The position numbers and the translations under genes were made by a program. Below are positions 1 to 13,100 of a DNA stretch of 64,000 nucleotides, piece after piece. Below the pieces are notes generated by a model. That model was not told the origin of the DNA, searched no databases, and saw nothing but the letters and a program-made list of their open reading frames with translations. Source of the DNA: Lineus longissimus (taxonomy: Eukaryota > Nemertea > Pilidiophora > Heteronemertea > Lineidae); the NCBI RefSeq assembly GCF_910592395.1, contig NC_088321.1, positions 248,001 through 312,000 on the forward strand. The letters are read 5' to 3'. How positions within the stretch are numbered: position 1 is the first letter of the stretch; every line of letters begins with the position of its first letter.

Positions 1-1180
1 AAGGATTTCGATTTTCGTGGCTGAATGCGGGAGCGTCGAATTCAATCCAACATCACCACATCTTGACCTACAGTTATCGTTGACATTTAAATGACTTTTA
101 CACATCAATTCAAGACCTTCAGTCAAAGACGAGTAAGTTTTCATCTCCGATAGATGGCGTATTGATCTTCTTAATCCTCAGTCAAAATACCGACACCTTA
201 TTCTGACATGCGTTCTTATACGCGGGCATTAGCTGAATGCGGAATTTTAAATTGACACTTCGAGGGACGGTGTTATCTTTTTTATCACAAGTAGGGTTCG
301 AGTAGAAAAATGGGTTTGATCAACAATTTGCTTTCAAAATGTAGCTGATAAGTATGAGGGCTGGCGTATACATGGACCCGTATAATCTAAGTCAACACAA
401 AGGCAAAGCTATCGGCCGATTTCGTCTTGGACTTGAGGGTTGAGTTGGCGTGTTACATGGTATTACGCCATGTTTTGAAATAAACATGTGTTGGATTTCT
501 TATCTCCTGATGGTGAAGGTCTCTTAAGTTCGGTTACTTCAGTTTGAAAAGAATTCATTTTAAACCAACACAATGGTCCTTGTTAACATAATTATAGCAA
601 TTGGCCGAAATATCGCGCGTTTGTAAGGCGAGCTGTAATTGGCCACAAGGACGTGGTGTAATCCAATCCGCGTTCATGTCACATTATTACGAATTTGACA
701 TCACATTAGTTCGGGTTTTCTCAAGTCATTTTCTATACAGATGCTAAAAGTCGGCGGAGCTCAAACTCTCTAGTATCTCGCCGCAACATCCCTCTTTTAT
801 CGACTTACATAACTAAATAATCAATGCTTCCAATAGCATCAACGAGTCCATTCACCCGCAGTGATTTCTCGCCTCTCAGCCAAGCAACACCTCACGCGCG
901 TTGTCATCGCAACAACTCCGCCATTGATAACAAGTCGCAACTGAACGCATCCCGATTTCGTAACATCAATTCGAAACCGTTTAATTGTCACTCCAATAGA
1001 TTCGAGAACGCACGATAACTGTTTTACCAGGGATTGAACATTCATTTGGAGAGAAAGACTCAGAGGTGTTGGAGATTTTATCGAACAGCTGTTACGGTTC
1101 TTTGCCTCAAGTCACGACAGCCCGGAATACTTGGCTTTCTTAAGTCGTCTGCACTCCATCTTCCCGAGGAATACCACACC
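1..1180. other. 5' flank of the granin-like gene
   Basis: There is no convincing coding sequence here; the short reading frames on both strands around 824-1045 overlap each other and resemble nothing known. The segment should hold the promoter and 5' UTR of the gene whose ATG is at 1181. I see no clear TATA box or initiator, so no promoter is called. Confidence 0.4.
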
Positions 1181-4100
1181 ATGATGAGCAAGATCGTGTC
1201 CATGCTTCTTCTGTCCTGCGTGTTTCTACTAGCCAGAGGCGCTCCAATAAAACAAGGTAGGATTCTTTAAACATACATGTCGTTTTTTTGCCCCTTGCTT
1301 CGCAGTTAAAAGAATTCAGTCCTCGCCCAAGACACGGTCTTATATCTTTAACAAAGCCGGCTCGCACCCTGGCCTAAATCATCATTGTTCCTCAGTCTTA
1401 TCAAAGGGTCATCAGGGAAAATCTTGATAACATCAACCCCCATGAACCAGCTTTCAGGGTGGTCGATTGGCCAACACCGGGGAAAGAAACGTACGCAGTT
1501 AATGTTCGTCCTTTCTGTTCAAACCAGATATCCCCAAAAAGAATCGTGACATTTTAGTCATTTTCGGCTTGTTGCCAATTTCTGAATTGTTTTTGTTGAT
1601 GCTCAGGGCCAAAGAATCCATTTATATGTTTTACTTATATTTATAAATTCAAAGCAAGAAGCCCCTGGTGCGAACCTAACAGTCAACATGAGACTTTCTG
1701 AAGCAGGTCTGTTCGTCTCACATGTCAAACTGCACCCAGTTGTAAAACGGGTACCGGTCAATATGCTCACGTTGTAGCGTTGATTGAGCCGCTGATCTGA
1801 GTTCTACTGAAATGTTTCAGGAATGACCAATGAATAGATCTAAAGTGTTTTGAGAATGTTGTAAAGCGTTATATGAAAATTTACGTTTTTCTAAACTCCT
1901 TCCAATATGTCTTCTTTATATAGGTCATGGAACACATATTATAGCCTTGTAACTAATTAATATTGCAGGTGATCATGACATGTTCATATGGAACTAATTA
2001 CAAATGTTTACAAGGTAAACAAACATGTCATTAATCAAGCAAGCGTTGACTTTATCGCCACACTTGGAAACCCCGCCAAAAGCAAGCAATCGACTGATAA
2101 ATATGGCGCGAAGAATAACTAAAAGGTATCCGAATGTGCCCGTCCGCTCTACAAGAGGGACGGGATGCGCTTTGCCTATATTTATCATAGCGTTTTGGCG
2201 CGTTGGCCGCGGTTACTGACAGTGACTCTCATGAATGTTTAACACCACTAGTCAACAGCTTTTATAGTTAAAACATGCTGCCATTGACAACCAGCAAACG
2301 CCCTAGTTGTCAGTCAGCGCCACCTAACAGGAGCGGTAGTTTTGTGAACTACAACTGCCGCCAAAACAAATTTCATGAATTTTTTTCAGACATTTTCAAA
2401 TATGCCCTCAGATTTTGTGTGGTTTGCAGTTGTGTGGGATAGCGCGCTTGTAACAATAGGAACCAATGACGTCACCTAGTATAACTGTGATCATGCATAA
2501 CGAATCATCCATTACGCATTAATTAACTCGTCATCAGAAATGGTCTCAGATCACTGAGTCTTGGGTCAGGTAACCGCCAAATACCAGGCATAGGTGTGTC
2601 AAGAATAACACGGGCTGTGTCGTCACCAATCCATGGCGATCATTTCTTACATGGCACGCGTCCATTATAGCAATCATTGACATGACAACCAGACACCTGA
2701 TATATCATTAACCGGCTGTAATGATCATCCAACACCCGATGCGTCAGCTATAATGATTTTTCACAACCAGATGTGTCAACCTCTGACGACATTGGCAGGC
2801 CATTATTTTGTATACTTCCGCTTATTCAAATAAGCCTCGTCTCTTATTTGAGACCCGTATGTAGCAAAACCAGGAGACCGTACCCATCAGTTTAAAATGG
2901 CGTGGTCTTTTGTTATTAAACACGACGATAGGTGCCGCTGCAGACAAATTATCTCCTTTGTTTAAGCTGTGTCACAAGTTCTAAAATGGTTTGTTGAATT
3001 AACCGCGCCACCTGACGCCGGGTCTTTGAAATAAGCATACCTTTCAAACCTATATTGCAGAAATAGATTGATTTGAAACATTTTGCAATTTTATGCCCAG
3101 TCGCACTGTGCATTTTAATTAAGAAGCCGCTCATAACTCACGATAACATGATGTGAAAACACTCTCGACTGCTTTTAGTGATTTGCATCAGTTGAAGATG
3201 AAAAACATTTCCAATTTGAAGGTGACATTTAAATTGCCTCCTGGGTAAAAAAGTCGCTGAGGATTTCATTAAATTGAATATCAACATTGTTGACAAGTCG
3301 TGACTGGCCTACTATATCTTTGATTATTTTAGACACATCGTTTATTTGCCTTCACGTCAGATCTATCTAGCCCCTTGACAGCTGCCTCGTGGAGGCAATG
3401 TTAGGAAGATTTTCCCCGACGACCCTTCGATCAGGCAAAAGAACAAAGGGAATACAGGCCCAGGTGCGAACGGACTTTGTTTAAAGACAATTGACCGTGC
3501 ATTGGGGGAACGACTGAATTGTTTGAACTTCGCGGTAAGGGACGGAACAAAGTAATCGGATTAGCCGAATTCATCCTTCATGCGACCAGCGGCGTCTGCT
3601 GCGTTTTGTATTCTTACACCGCAGTGGCGCGGAAATTAACAATACAAAGCGCGGAAGCCAATGTATAATATCGGCTTAATTATGCGCTATCGGCTATTGC
3701 AGGGGTCATTGCACCGTAGTCGACATTTCGAATGAACCAAGTCCTGTATTAATGAAACCAGAAAACCTCAGATAAGGTGCTCAATCAGCGCTTCAACCCG
3801 AGCATTTCTAACCGGTGTATGAAATGACCCTTGTTAGAATGTCTGTGGAAAGATGGATTGTTTCATGCGCTTTCGTCTTCGCAGTGTTGAAAGAACCCTA
3901 TACCATAATCCGTCAGTATACAATAGGGCCGGACACTTTTCCCAAGAGAACACTATCTACTACTACACCGGTACATACCCATTTAGGTGACTCGATGGGG
4001 GGGGGGGGGGCAAGACAAGGGTCGCTCGGGCCTACAGTGTGGGTCGAACAAGATGGGGGGCAAGACATAGGGTCTCCCGGGCCTACAGTGTGGGTCGAAC

Positions 4101-7100
4101 AAGATGAGGGGCAAGACATAGGTTCTCTGGGGCCTACAGTGTGGGTCGAACAAGATGGGGGGCAAGACATAGGGTCTCTCGGGCCTACAGTGTGGGTCGA
4201 CCAAGATGAGGGGCAAGACATAGGTTCTCTGGGGCCTACAGTGTGGGTCGAACAAGATGGGGGGCAAGACATAGGGTCTCTCGGGCCTACAGTGTGGGTC
4301 GAACAAGATGGGGGGCAAGACATAGGGTCTCTCGGGCCTACAGTGTGGGTCGAACAAGATGGGGGGCAAGACATAGGGTCTCTCGGGCCTACAGTGTGGG
4401 TCGAACAAGATGGGGGGCAAGACATAGGGTCTCTCAGGCCTACAGTGTGGGTCGAACAAGATGGGGGCAAGATATAGGGTCTCTCGGGCCTACAGTGTGG
4501 GTCGAACAAGAGACCCCTGCACCGCCAGTGAGAGATTCGAACCGCTACTATGCCACTTCGACCCCTTTGACTCTACCCCCGTTCAGTTCATTCAATCCAT
4601 ACCCAATGATAGTGAATTACCCGTCCGTCTCGTCCGCGGTTAACAACAACCCGAGGCCATTGTTTAGTAAAAATCACCTCCATAATACCCGTTCAACAGG
4701 CTAATTGCAGTGCAATCACATTAACTCTAACCCCCTAATGGATTTATATAGCAATCCGCCTCGCCGCAAAATAAGATAGGCAGAGATCAGACTGCCCAAT
4801 TCAACCGCTGCAGACGGTTAGGGTAGCTGGGAAGATGTACACCAGCCCGGCGCAACGAGCGATTTTAGTCGCTCCGACCTGCGCGCGACCGAGTCATGAC
4901 AACATGAGAGCATACTGATACTTGAAATGGAAACCGATCGGCGGCCCTCATAACCCTTTAAATGTTGAGTTGAGAGCTGAACGTCAACGAACACATTATT
5001 AGCTCTTTAAAAAGTATTGAGCGATTGTAATGAAAGTAGGAGGAAACCAGAGACCCCGGAGGAGATCTGTCGAAGAGAGTCGTCCTCTATATCACATGAG
5101 TGTGCCTTGCAGAAGCCACCAGGAATCGAACTCGGGACCTCGCTGTGACGGTCGTTGATGTGAAAACTGCGCCACTCCGACAGCCCAAACAGTTTAACAT
5201 TTGATATTAGGCCCAGGTGCGAGCGAGCTTTGTTTAAAGACAGTAGACCGTATCCTATTCAGCAAAAGTGTACATGTATTTCAAGTATGTATTAAGGGGT
5301 TAATATGTAATACATTTCCCTGTTGACGGTTCCTAGTCTATTGCTTCATAAACATTAATACAATTTACTCTTTCACCATTAGTACTCACGTTACCATGGT
5401 TACGATTATTAGCAACTATAACAATCAGAACCGTGAAGCTAGGCTAATCCTGAGGCTCAGCGTTGTTGAGAAAAAAGGTTCCGTCGAATCTTGAGTTGAC
5501 ATTTTGTAAATAGCTCGTGTTTTTGTATCTGAGGCAGGGATTTACATTGAGTTTATGGCGATAGCTGGTCGCTTGTAAGTTGAGTATACCGAGAGTGTGG
5601 CCCATCACTTGCAAGTTTGGCTTACATAGAGTGGGCCGTCACTTGCAAGTTTGGCTTACATAGGGTGGCCCATCACTTGCAAGTTTGGCTTACATAGAGT
5701 GGGCCACCACTTGCAAGTTTGGCTTACATAGAGTGGCCCATCACTTGCAAGTTTGGCTTACATAGAGTGGGCCGTCACTTGCAAGTTTGGATTACATAGA
5801 GTGGGCCGTCACTTGCAAGTTTGGCTTACATAGAGTGGGCCGTCACTTGCAAGTTTGGCTTACATAGAATGGGCCGTCACTTGCAAATTTAGCTTACAGA
5901 GGACCCAGTGAAGAAAGAATTGGAAAGATAGCACATGGAGAACATAGTCCCCCGGGGACATAGAAACCAGAAACATGCAGACGAAGGGTACACAGATCTG
6001 CTCCTGTCTTGTTGACAATCAACCCAGACTAGCAACGTAAACAAGACCCAATACACCACCATATCACTTCCCTCGGCCAGGGAATCATTGGGGTGATTTT
6101 GAGGAATCACACAGCTCCCTTTGAGCCGTATTAATGGACGTAACCAGAGCCCAGGCGGTAAATGGGGATATCTGTCACAGATTGATCTGGCTTTCATCAG
6201 TCGTCATTTCCCTCTGTGCCAGGGTATCATGCCACTGATGTATAATTTGATTGCCGTAAACGAAATGTCCTCCTAAACTTTCATCGCCACCTCATACCTA
6301 CTCCTGCGCACTCCCCAAACTAGAATTATTGATGATGTTGTTCCGTAACTGCTAACACGGCCGCCATTTTGTTTCACCTACACATTGCAAAAGTCTCTGT
6401 CCATAGATCTGTGATGGTCCATGGACGGAGGTCGATACGCGAACGTGTATGGGGTATCACAATGCGGAAGTTGGCTTTTGGTGCAAACTGACTTGGACAG
6501 CTAAAAATGGAAGCTGTAACTTCTCTCTGGCAGTCAAGACTAGTTAGATTAGACTGAGATGGAAAGATGATGGAGATTCTCAATGGACGGCCCATGGATG
6601 GAACGTAGATCCAAGGATGGAGTCGTTAACCTGATCGAATGATTCATAGAGCTTGGTGCCGTCAGTCTCCGCATCAATGCCATTCTGGGCTGGGTTAAAG
6701 TAGTCTCAAATCCACTCTGGAACCCCCGAGCCAACATTCCCGAAGAATGTCTTGTAATTAATTCGTGAAACGTCGCAGGTGTTTCCGTCCATCTTATCAT
6801 AGATAACTAATATCCTTTACCCGCGGCGAGCTGTGGAGGCACTCGGGGGTCGAGTTCTGGCGTGATCTCGAGTTGTCACTGGCGAGCTGTAGGGGCACTC
6901 AGGGGTCGAGTTCTGGCGTGATCTCGAGTTGTCACTGGCGAGCTGTAGGGGCACTCGCGGGTCGAGTTCTGGCGTGATCTCGAGTTGTCACTGGCGAGCT
7001 GTGGAGGCACTCGCGGGTCGAGTTCTGGCGTGATCTCGAGTTGTCACTGGTCACCTCTTCTGCGTGACATGAATACCGAACAAAAGTTATTTCCAATGAG

Positions 7101-10100
7101 CAGACTACATATGATTTACAATGTCACCTTTCCCACTCGGATCGCGTTTTTAAGCTTAAATCGGTTGACTCGTGACAAGTGAAACAGGAACAGTGACAAC
7201 GTGAACCCGATGGAACTCAAACCTCACAAAACGACGATGTATAACTCTAGACGCAGCTCGTGGCGCTTTAGTTGAAAACAAGCTGATGTTTGGTTTCGGG
7301 CAGAACTGGCAAGTTATCCAGGCTTTCAGAGATGTGTCTGTTTATTCCGGTGCAACAACCTTGGGCTGTTGTCGCTAATCGTTATTGGTAGGTTCCGCTA
7401 AGAGCAGCGAACGCTGAAATACAAAGTATCATGTGAATGTACCTTTATCGACGACTTTAGAAAAAAGATTCACAGATTCCTTGTACAGCTCGATATAGAG
7501 GATGACTTAGATGTGTCACGTAAATGAATACGCAAAGGACTGATGAATGACAAGACAGACCTTCGCAGTTCGAAGGCCTACTTTCTCGTTCGTTCGAAAC
7601 CTATCCAATCTCCTACATCTTTCTAACTGAAAACAGCCTTCAAATGTTTGCTTTTTCTGTCAAGTTTGTCGCAAAGTAGTCGTTTTTAGTAAAGGTTTTC
7701 AAGGGTTGTCGTAAGTAGATCTTTCCTTTGTTCTCAACCACCCTGCTCGTCTCTCTAATTCAATGCATTACCCGAACATGACTAGCGGATACATAATTGA
7801 AAACAGCTTTGAAGTTGGTCTGGGCAAATAGGGTTTTGAAGTCCAGGGTTGTGTTCTGATAAATAATGACATGTTATTATCTCAAGACTGGGCTCATCCA
7901 GGGTAACCGATTAAGCTGAGATGATCGTGATGTTTCTCTATAGTGGTACCCTGGTTCCCCAGCAACAATCACGGGCTAGTAAATGGTTAGGCTACGTAAA
8001 AAGAAACACTCTTCGCGATCGGTCGTGGCTTCGTTCAGTCAAATCCAACACAGCACATGCAACTCGATCATCGTTCCATCCATACCGAGATCGAAATACC
8101 GAGATCGCTGCCGCAAAAATGAGGCCATGTGTGTTAAAATACTGAGCCATCTGTCCCCTCCCCTCAACCATCACTGTCCACTGCATCTGACGACGTCTGC
8201 CATCCGTCCCTGTCTGCCATTTCAACAAAGAAAGGTCACAGACAATAACACACCCATGAAGACAGAGTCTGAATAATAACATGAACTTCCGGTCGTTTAC
8301 AGCTAATGATTGTCCTTTTGTGGCATTTGACATTTGTGACCATAGTTAACATTTACCCTTTAGAGATATGGCGAATGTAAGACGGGATTTGCTATTCCTG
8401 TCCAAGGGCAGACGACTGCAGCGCTCGCAGTGCCGGAAAATGTAACCACGTGTGCGATGTCACCCGTGACATACGTCAGTTAACACGTGACAAGTGAATA
8501 ATGGCAACGTGAACCTTATTACTCTGCCTTACTGCATACGGTGCCACGACTAAACTACTCTTATAGGACTGCACAGCTACATACGGATAACGTGAACCCT
8601 ACAACTCTGCCTTACTGCATACGGTGCCACGACTAAACTACTCTTATAGGACTACAAAGCTACATACGGATAACGTGAACCCTACAACTCTGCCTTACTG
8701 CATACGGTGCCACGACTAAACTACTCTTATAGGACTACAAAGCTACATACGGATAACTAATGAACAGGTAAAGAACGCCGAGGGAAGCACCTGGCGAGAA
8801 CCCTGGAAGTTATCGGTTTTTTCAATAAAGACCCTGTCGTCTGCAGCCGTACTTTATAAAACCCTTATTGCGCGTTCAATATTCTGTGGACCCCAACCGT
8901 TCCCTGCCATTATTTTTGTGATTTGCAAACTTTTGTTTACAAAAAGTGCTGGGCGTTCACAATGGACCTATTCGGTCTGTAGTCCATTCGTAAATGGTAT
9001 GTCCGCATCGTTTTGGGCTCTGGAGCGCAAACCACTGGTCGGATGTCTCTGATGTCCGGTTATTATTGATCTGTGCCTTAAAACAAAACAGGATTTTTTT
9101 AAATGAGTATATATTTTCGTGAACGGTTTTGAAGCAGACTATTAAACTGAACTTAAAAGACAACCGACCAGTAATTCGCGCTCCAGTGCCCGAAATGATA
9201 CGGACATTACATTTACGAACGGGCTGTAGTCTGTATCAGACAGTAACATTGATTTGTTGTTTCGAAGTACTTTATATTTTCATCGGTTCATTTGGGGCAT
9301 AAAGTACAATTGAAGGCAAATATTTGCTCCATCGGTGACTAAAACGCTTTGAATTATGTGTAAGTACATGTAGAGGGTGTTTCATAAAAGTTCTCTTATA
9401 GAAAATGCTGATAAAATCAAGCAAAAATGGCAAAATCGGATTCATGTGCTGATTAAAGAGGGTTCTCAGGGATAGTCGTGGCTCACCAAACACTGAATTC
9501 GCCCCCAGAAACTTATTTCGCCCCCAGAAACTACGGACAATCGATTTTCAAATGTAATTTGGAAATTTACTCAGCACTTTCTTTCGGCGAGAGTTTTGTG
9601 GAACACCCAGTACTTTTAACCGGTATCGGAATTCGATTAATGTACCGACAGACAAGCAAACAATGCTGTTATTACAACAACACTACCAATTATGATTAAT
9701 TCATTTGAACGTTTTCAAATATTGCGTCTCAGGATATGTGAATAGCCTGATTTCGTGTGAGCTTGCGTTAGAACATTTTTTGTACTCTTGTACTTTTTGT
9801 ATGTCAAAGAACCATGATTAAATTCGTCAAAATAAAAATCCCGAAAAAAATTTTGATTGGAAAATATTTAACGAATTTCGAAAATCGCGATTTTTTTGGG
9901 AAATGTTCGTGAATGGCAAAGAGGCGTGCAAATCGCCATGTTCATAGTACAATGTCGTCCATGCCAGACACTATTCGGCAACCTTCACGTGTCCTAATTT
10001 ATGTTCGGAAATGGTCGGGACAACTGCTCGGCTGTACGAAGGTTGCCGACATGCTGCTGGCGGATGGGTATTTGCCAGAGGAATCGATTGGCTGGAACAT

Positions 10101-13100
10101 CTCACGTGATGAGAAGCTCTCAGTCAAGAAGGTCTCAAACTTCGAGAGAAAAAGTATTAGTTACCCACATTAGGTACCCTCATGCATTCTGTTACAATAT
10201 TTCAAGCGAACATTATTTCTATAACCTTTGCAATGAGATGATTTCATTTGTAAAATATTGGCACTATTTCGGATTCACAGAAATAGTTCAGATGCTCGCG
10301 CATGTCGTTGTTTGAACGAGCCAATCAGATTGCTCAGATTGAACCACGTCATCCCATGGGACTGGATTAATCAATCTAAAGTAGGTCTTCTTCCTATTTT
10401 AGAGGTTTACAGCGTTGACCTTGCCTCGTGTGATCATAGCTACAACAACAACTAACTAAAGCGCGCGTTTTTTTTATCCTTTCCTTGTCAGAAACCCACC
10501 CGGGCATACACTGTTCCATCTTTTTTCCCTCCCAAATACACCATCAGGTTATTAATTTATCCGCGTGACTGCCTTTGTGGAAATTGGGGATTTCACACGG
10601 GTAATAGCTGGCAGAGATGGCACACTAGGAATCTTAGTCCTGAGCGCTTTTTGCTTCAGCTCGGACCTGTAATACTCCCAGAGAGTAGAGCTTGATTAAG
10701 GAATGAGTCGGCCGGTAGTGAGGTTTCGATACAAATTAACAGAGAGTGACAACTTTGTGTGTATGTCGTCATCAGTTTTAGGGTAGGTGTTCCCGTTCTC
10801 GAGAGCGGATACCTTGAACCAGTGCGGCCTCCATCGCGAACGAATAATGACAAATCTGTGGGACATGTCTCCTTTCACATGTCGTGATTGACCAGATCAG
10901 ATGAGTATACAGTATTTTGATAAGTCGAGACAGCGCGTACAGTCGAACCCTCACTATTAGTATAAAGTGATAACGACATCATTATCTCAGGACAAGTAAT
11001 CTGAAACAATGATCTGTCTTGAGATCAATGGAGGACGCCTAGCAAATGAAACCAGCGTCTAATACGGCAGGCAATTTGCGTGGGGAATGCGTTAGAAATG
11101 GGTAACATGAGACAAGCGTCTGAGAGGACTAATAAGATGAGAGACATCAATAGAATCCTGAATGGTGATAACAGGCAAACAGAGCCGCTGAAAGGTTCAC
11201 TTGAAGAATTCACTGCCGTGATCGGATGGACTTAAAATACCCATAGCGTAGGTTTATGCTCTAAACCGTCAGATTGGTTTGTGAACTTTTGCTGCCTACG
11301 GAGCCCCCGTCTCCGGCCATTATTCTCTATGCTGCCTTACTCTACTGTTACTCGGGCCTGGCGCAAGAGCGTTTGCGTTCAGGACATACTCGGCATGCGC
11401 TTCAAGGCGCGAGATCCTGTGCTTACCCAGGTAAGCGCGGCGGCAGTAATCGAACGCACTTAGGTCGCAGTCAAACCTCGTCAGATCAGCCTTAGCTATT
11501 AGCCAGAGGAAGAGTAAATAACGTAAGTTATTGCCTCCTGGCCAGAGCTTTGACAATGACAGACAGTCCCTGCATGGCGTGAACATTTCCATGAAGAAGA
11601 TGAAGCACATATTTCTTTGTCTCCAATATGATATCTTCAAGGCAAAGCCTTAAACAAACAAGTTGACATTTAAGACGAAGCTCAAAACTGCCACGGTAAT
11701 GCCATACAAAGGTAAACCATTGCTGAAGTGGATATTTATGGTAATCACATATCAGCGGAACTGACAAGCGGGGGAGGCTTATATCATTTCATTTCTCCAG
11801 GAAACCTTGGCAACTCTTGATGGCGGCACACTGATTGAAGCAAATGAGCTTAATGAAGATCTAAGTGGGATTGAAGAATATAAAGCCCGAGGTAGAGTGA
11901 ACACAGTGGGTATCACATCCTTGAAGAGTCTTGTCTTTCATTGCCACAAGCATCCTGACATTCAGAGTTTATTCCAGTCTGAGCTCAGAGAAATCAAGGT
12001 TGAGTTATCGAAGGTCCGGGCAACATCATCACGAATGTAAAGCCCAACAGAACATCTTAAAAGCCTTTCTTAACATGTGACCTTTCAGCTGGTCCTGTCC
12101 CGTGGTCCTCAAATCTGCTGCGTGGGATAACGCGAATGGTTGGCTTCACTAATTCAATAATCCATTAAAAACAAAGTAACGTAACCTTTGATATTTATCC
12201 ACTCTCTCCTCTCACCCAGTCTCCATTCAGCGACACTGATTGCCTCGCTGCGTGGGTGAGATCGATTTCGTGATTTGGTTATGTCGTAGGCGGAATAATT
12301 CGTCGCATTGGGATTCTGCAGATCTCATTATATGTACATCATTAAGGGGTCATCGGTCCACCGGTCCAGCCTGGGGGATTGGCCATAAACAGTTGACACA
12401 GTTGGCCGCTTTCAAACCGAAAATGGTACAGATGACGCAATAGACGCCATTCTGTCAAGCTTGTACGTGAAATGAAAAACTGAAAAATATGTGCATTTAC
12501 ATTAATGGCTTCATGGCATAGTGGGTAAGACGGCAAGGATCAAGTGTCGAGGGTTTCGAGATCGAATCCGTTCGAGGAATCTTTTTCATTTTTTTCTTTC
12601 CACGAGAGCGTCTCTGTGACCTCTACCGTCAATGAACTTATTGTTTGTGCAGTCAAGTGAGACCAGTCGCTGGGTGTCTATCATGTTTCAAGTGCAGTTG
12701 GTTGTTTGGTGGTCGGGCGTTCGTGTTTTCTAACTTGGCCGTTAGGGTTTTAATGCATGCATGTCAGCTTTAACGAATGACGTAGGCCTTTGCTTCTCCT
12801 CACCAACCTGGCCGTGACATGTCCTCGCAAACGAGGCTGTTCTGTCCCCACTTGCAGCCGGCGGGGGTGGTATCTAATTTTCATATTGCAGCCCAGCATC
12901 CGGAGTGACGTTTGATATTTACATGCAAAGCTTATCCGTATCTGGCTGTCACTTTTTATGCCCTCCTTTGTTGATGTAAACGCAAGGGATTTACTTAGTG
13001 AAAGGTTAATGGAGTCTTTTCATGAAGGAATCGCCAAGCAATTATTTATTGTGGCTAACAGTAAAAAATAGAGAGGTTTAGATCGTGAGACCAAAAAGAA

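Noticed and set aside
3815..4477. 220-codon ORF with 17-residue repeats (plus overlapping minus-strand ORFs)
   Set aside because: The 51-bp period keeps several frames on both strands open at once; no codon preference, start context or splice signals support a protein.
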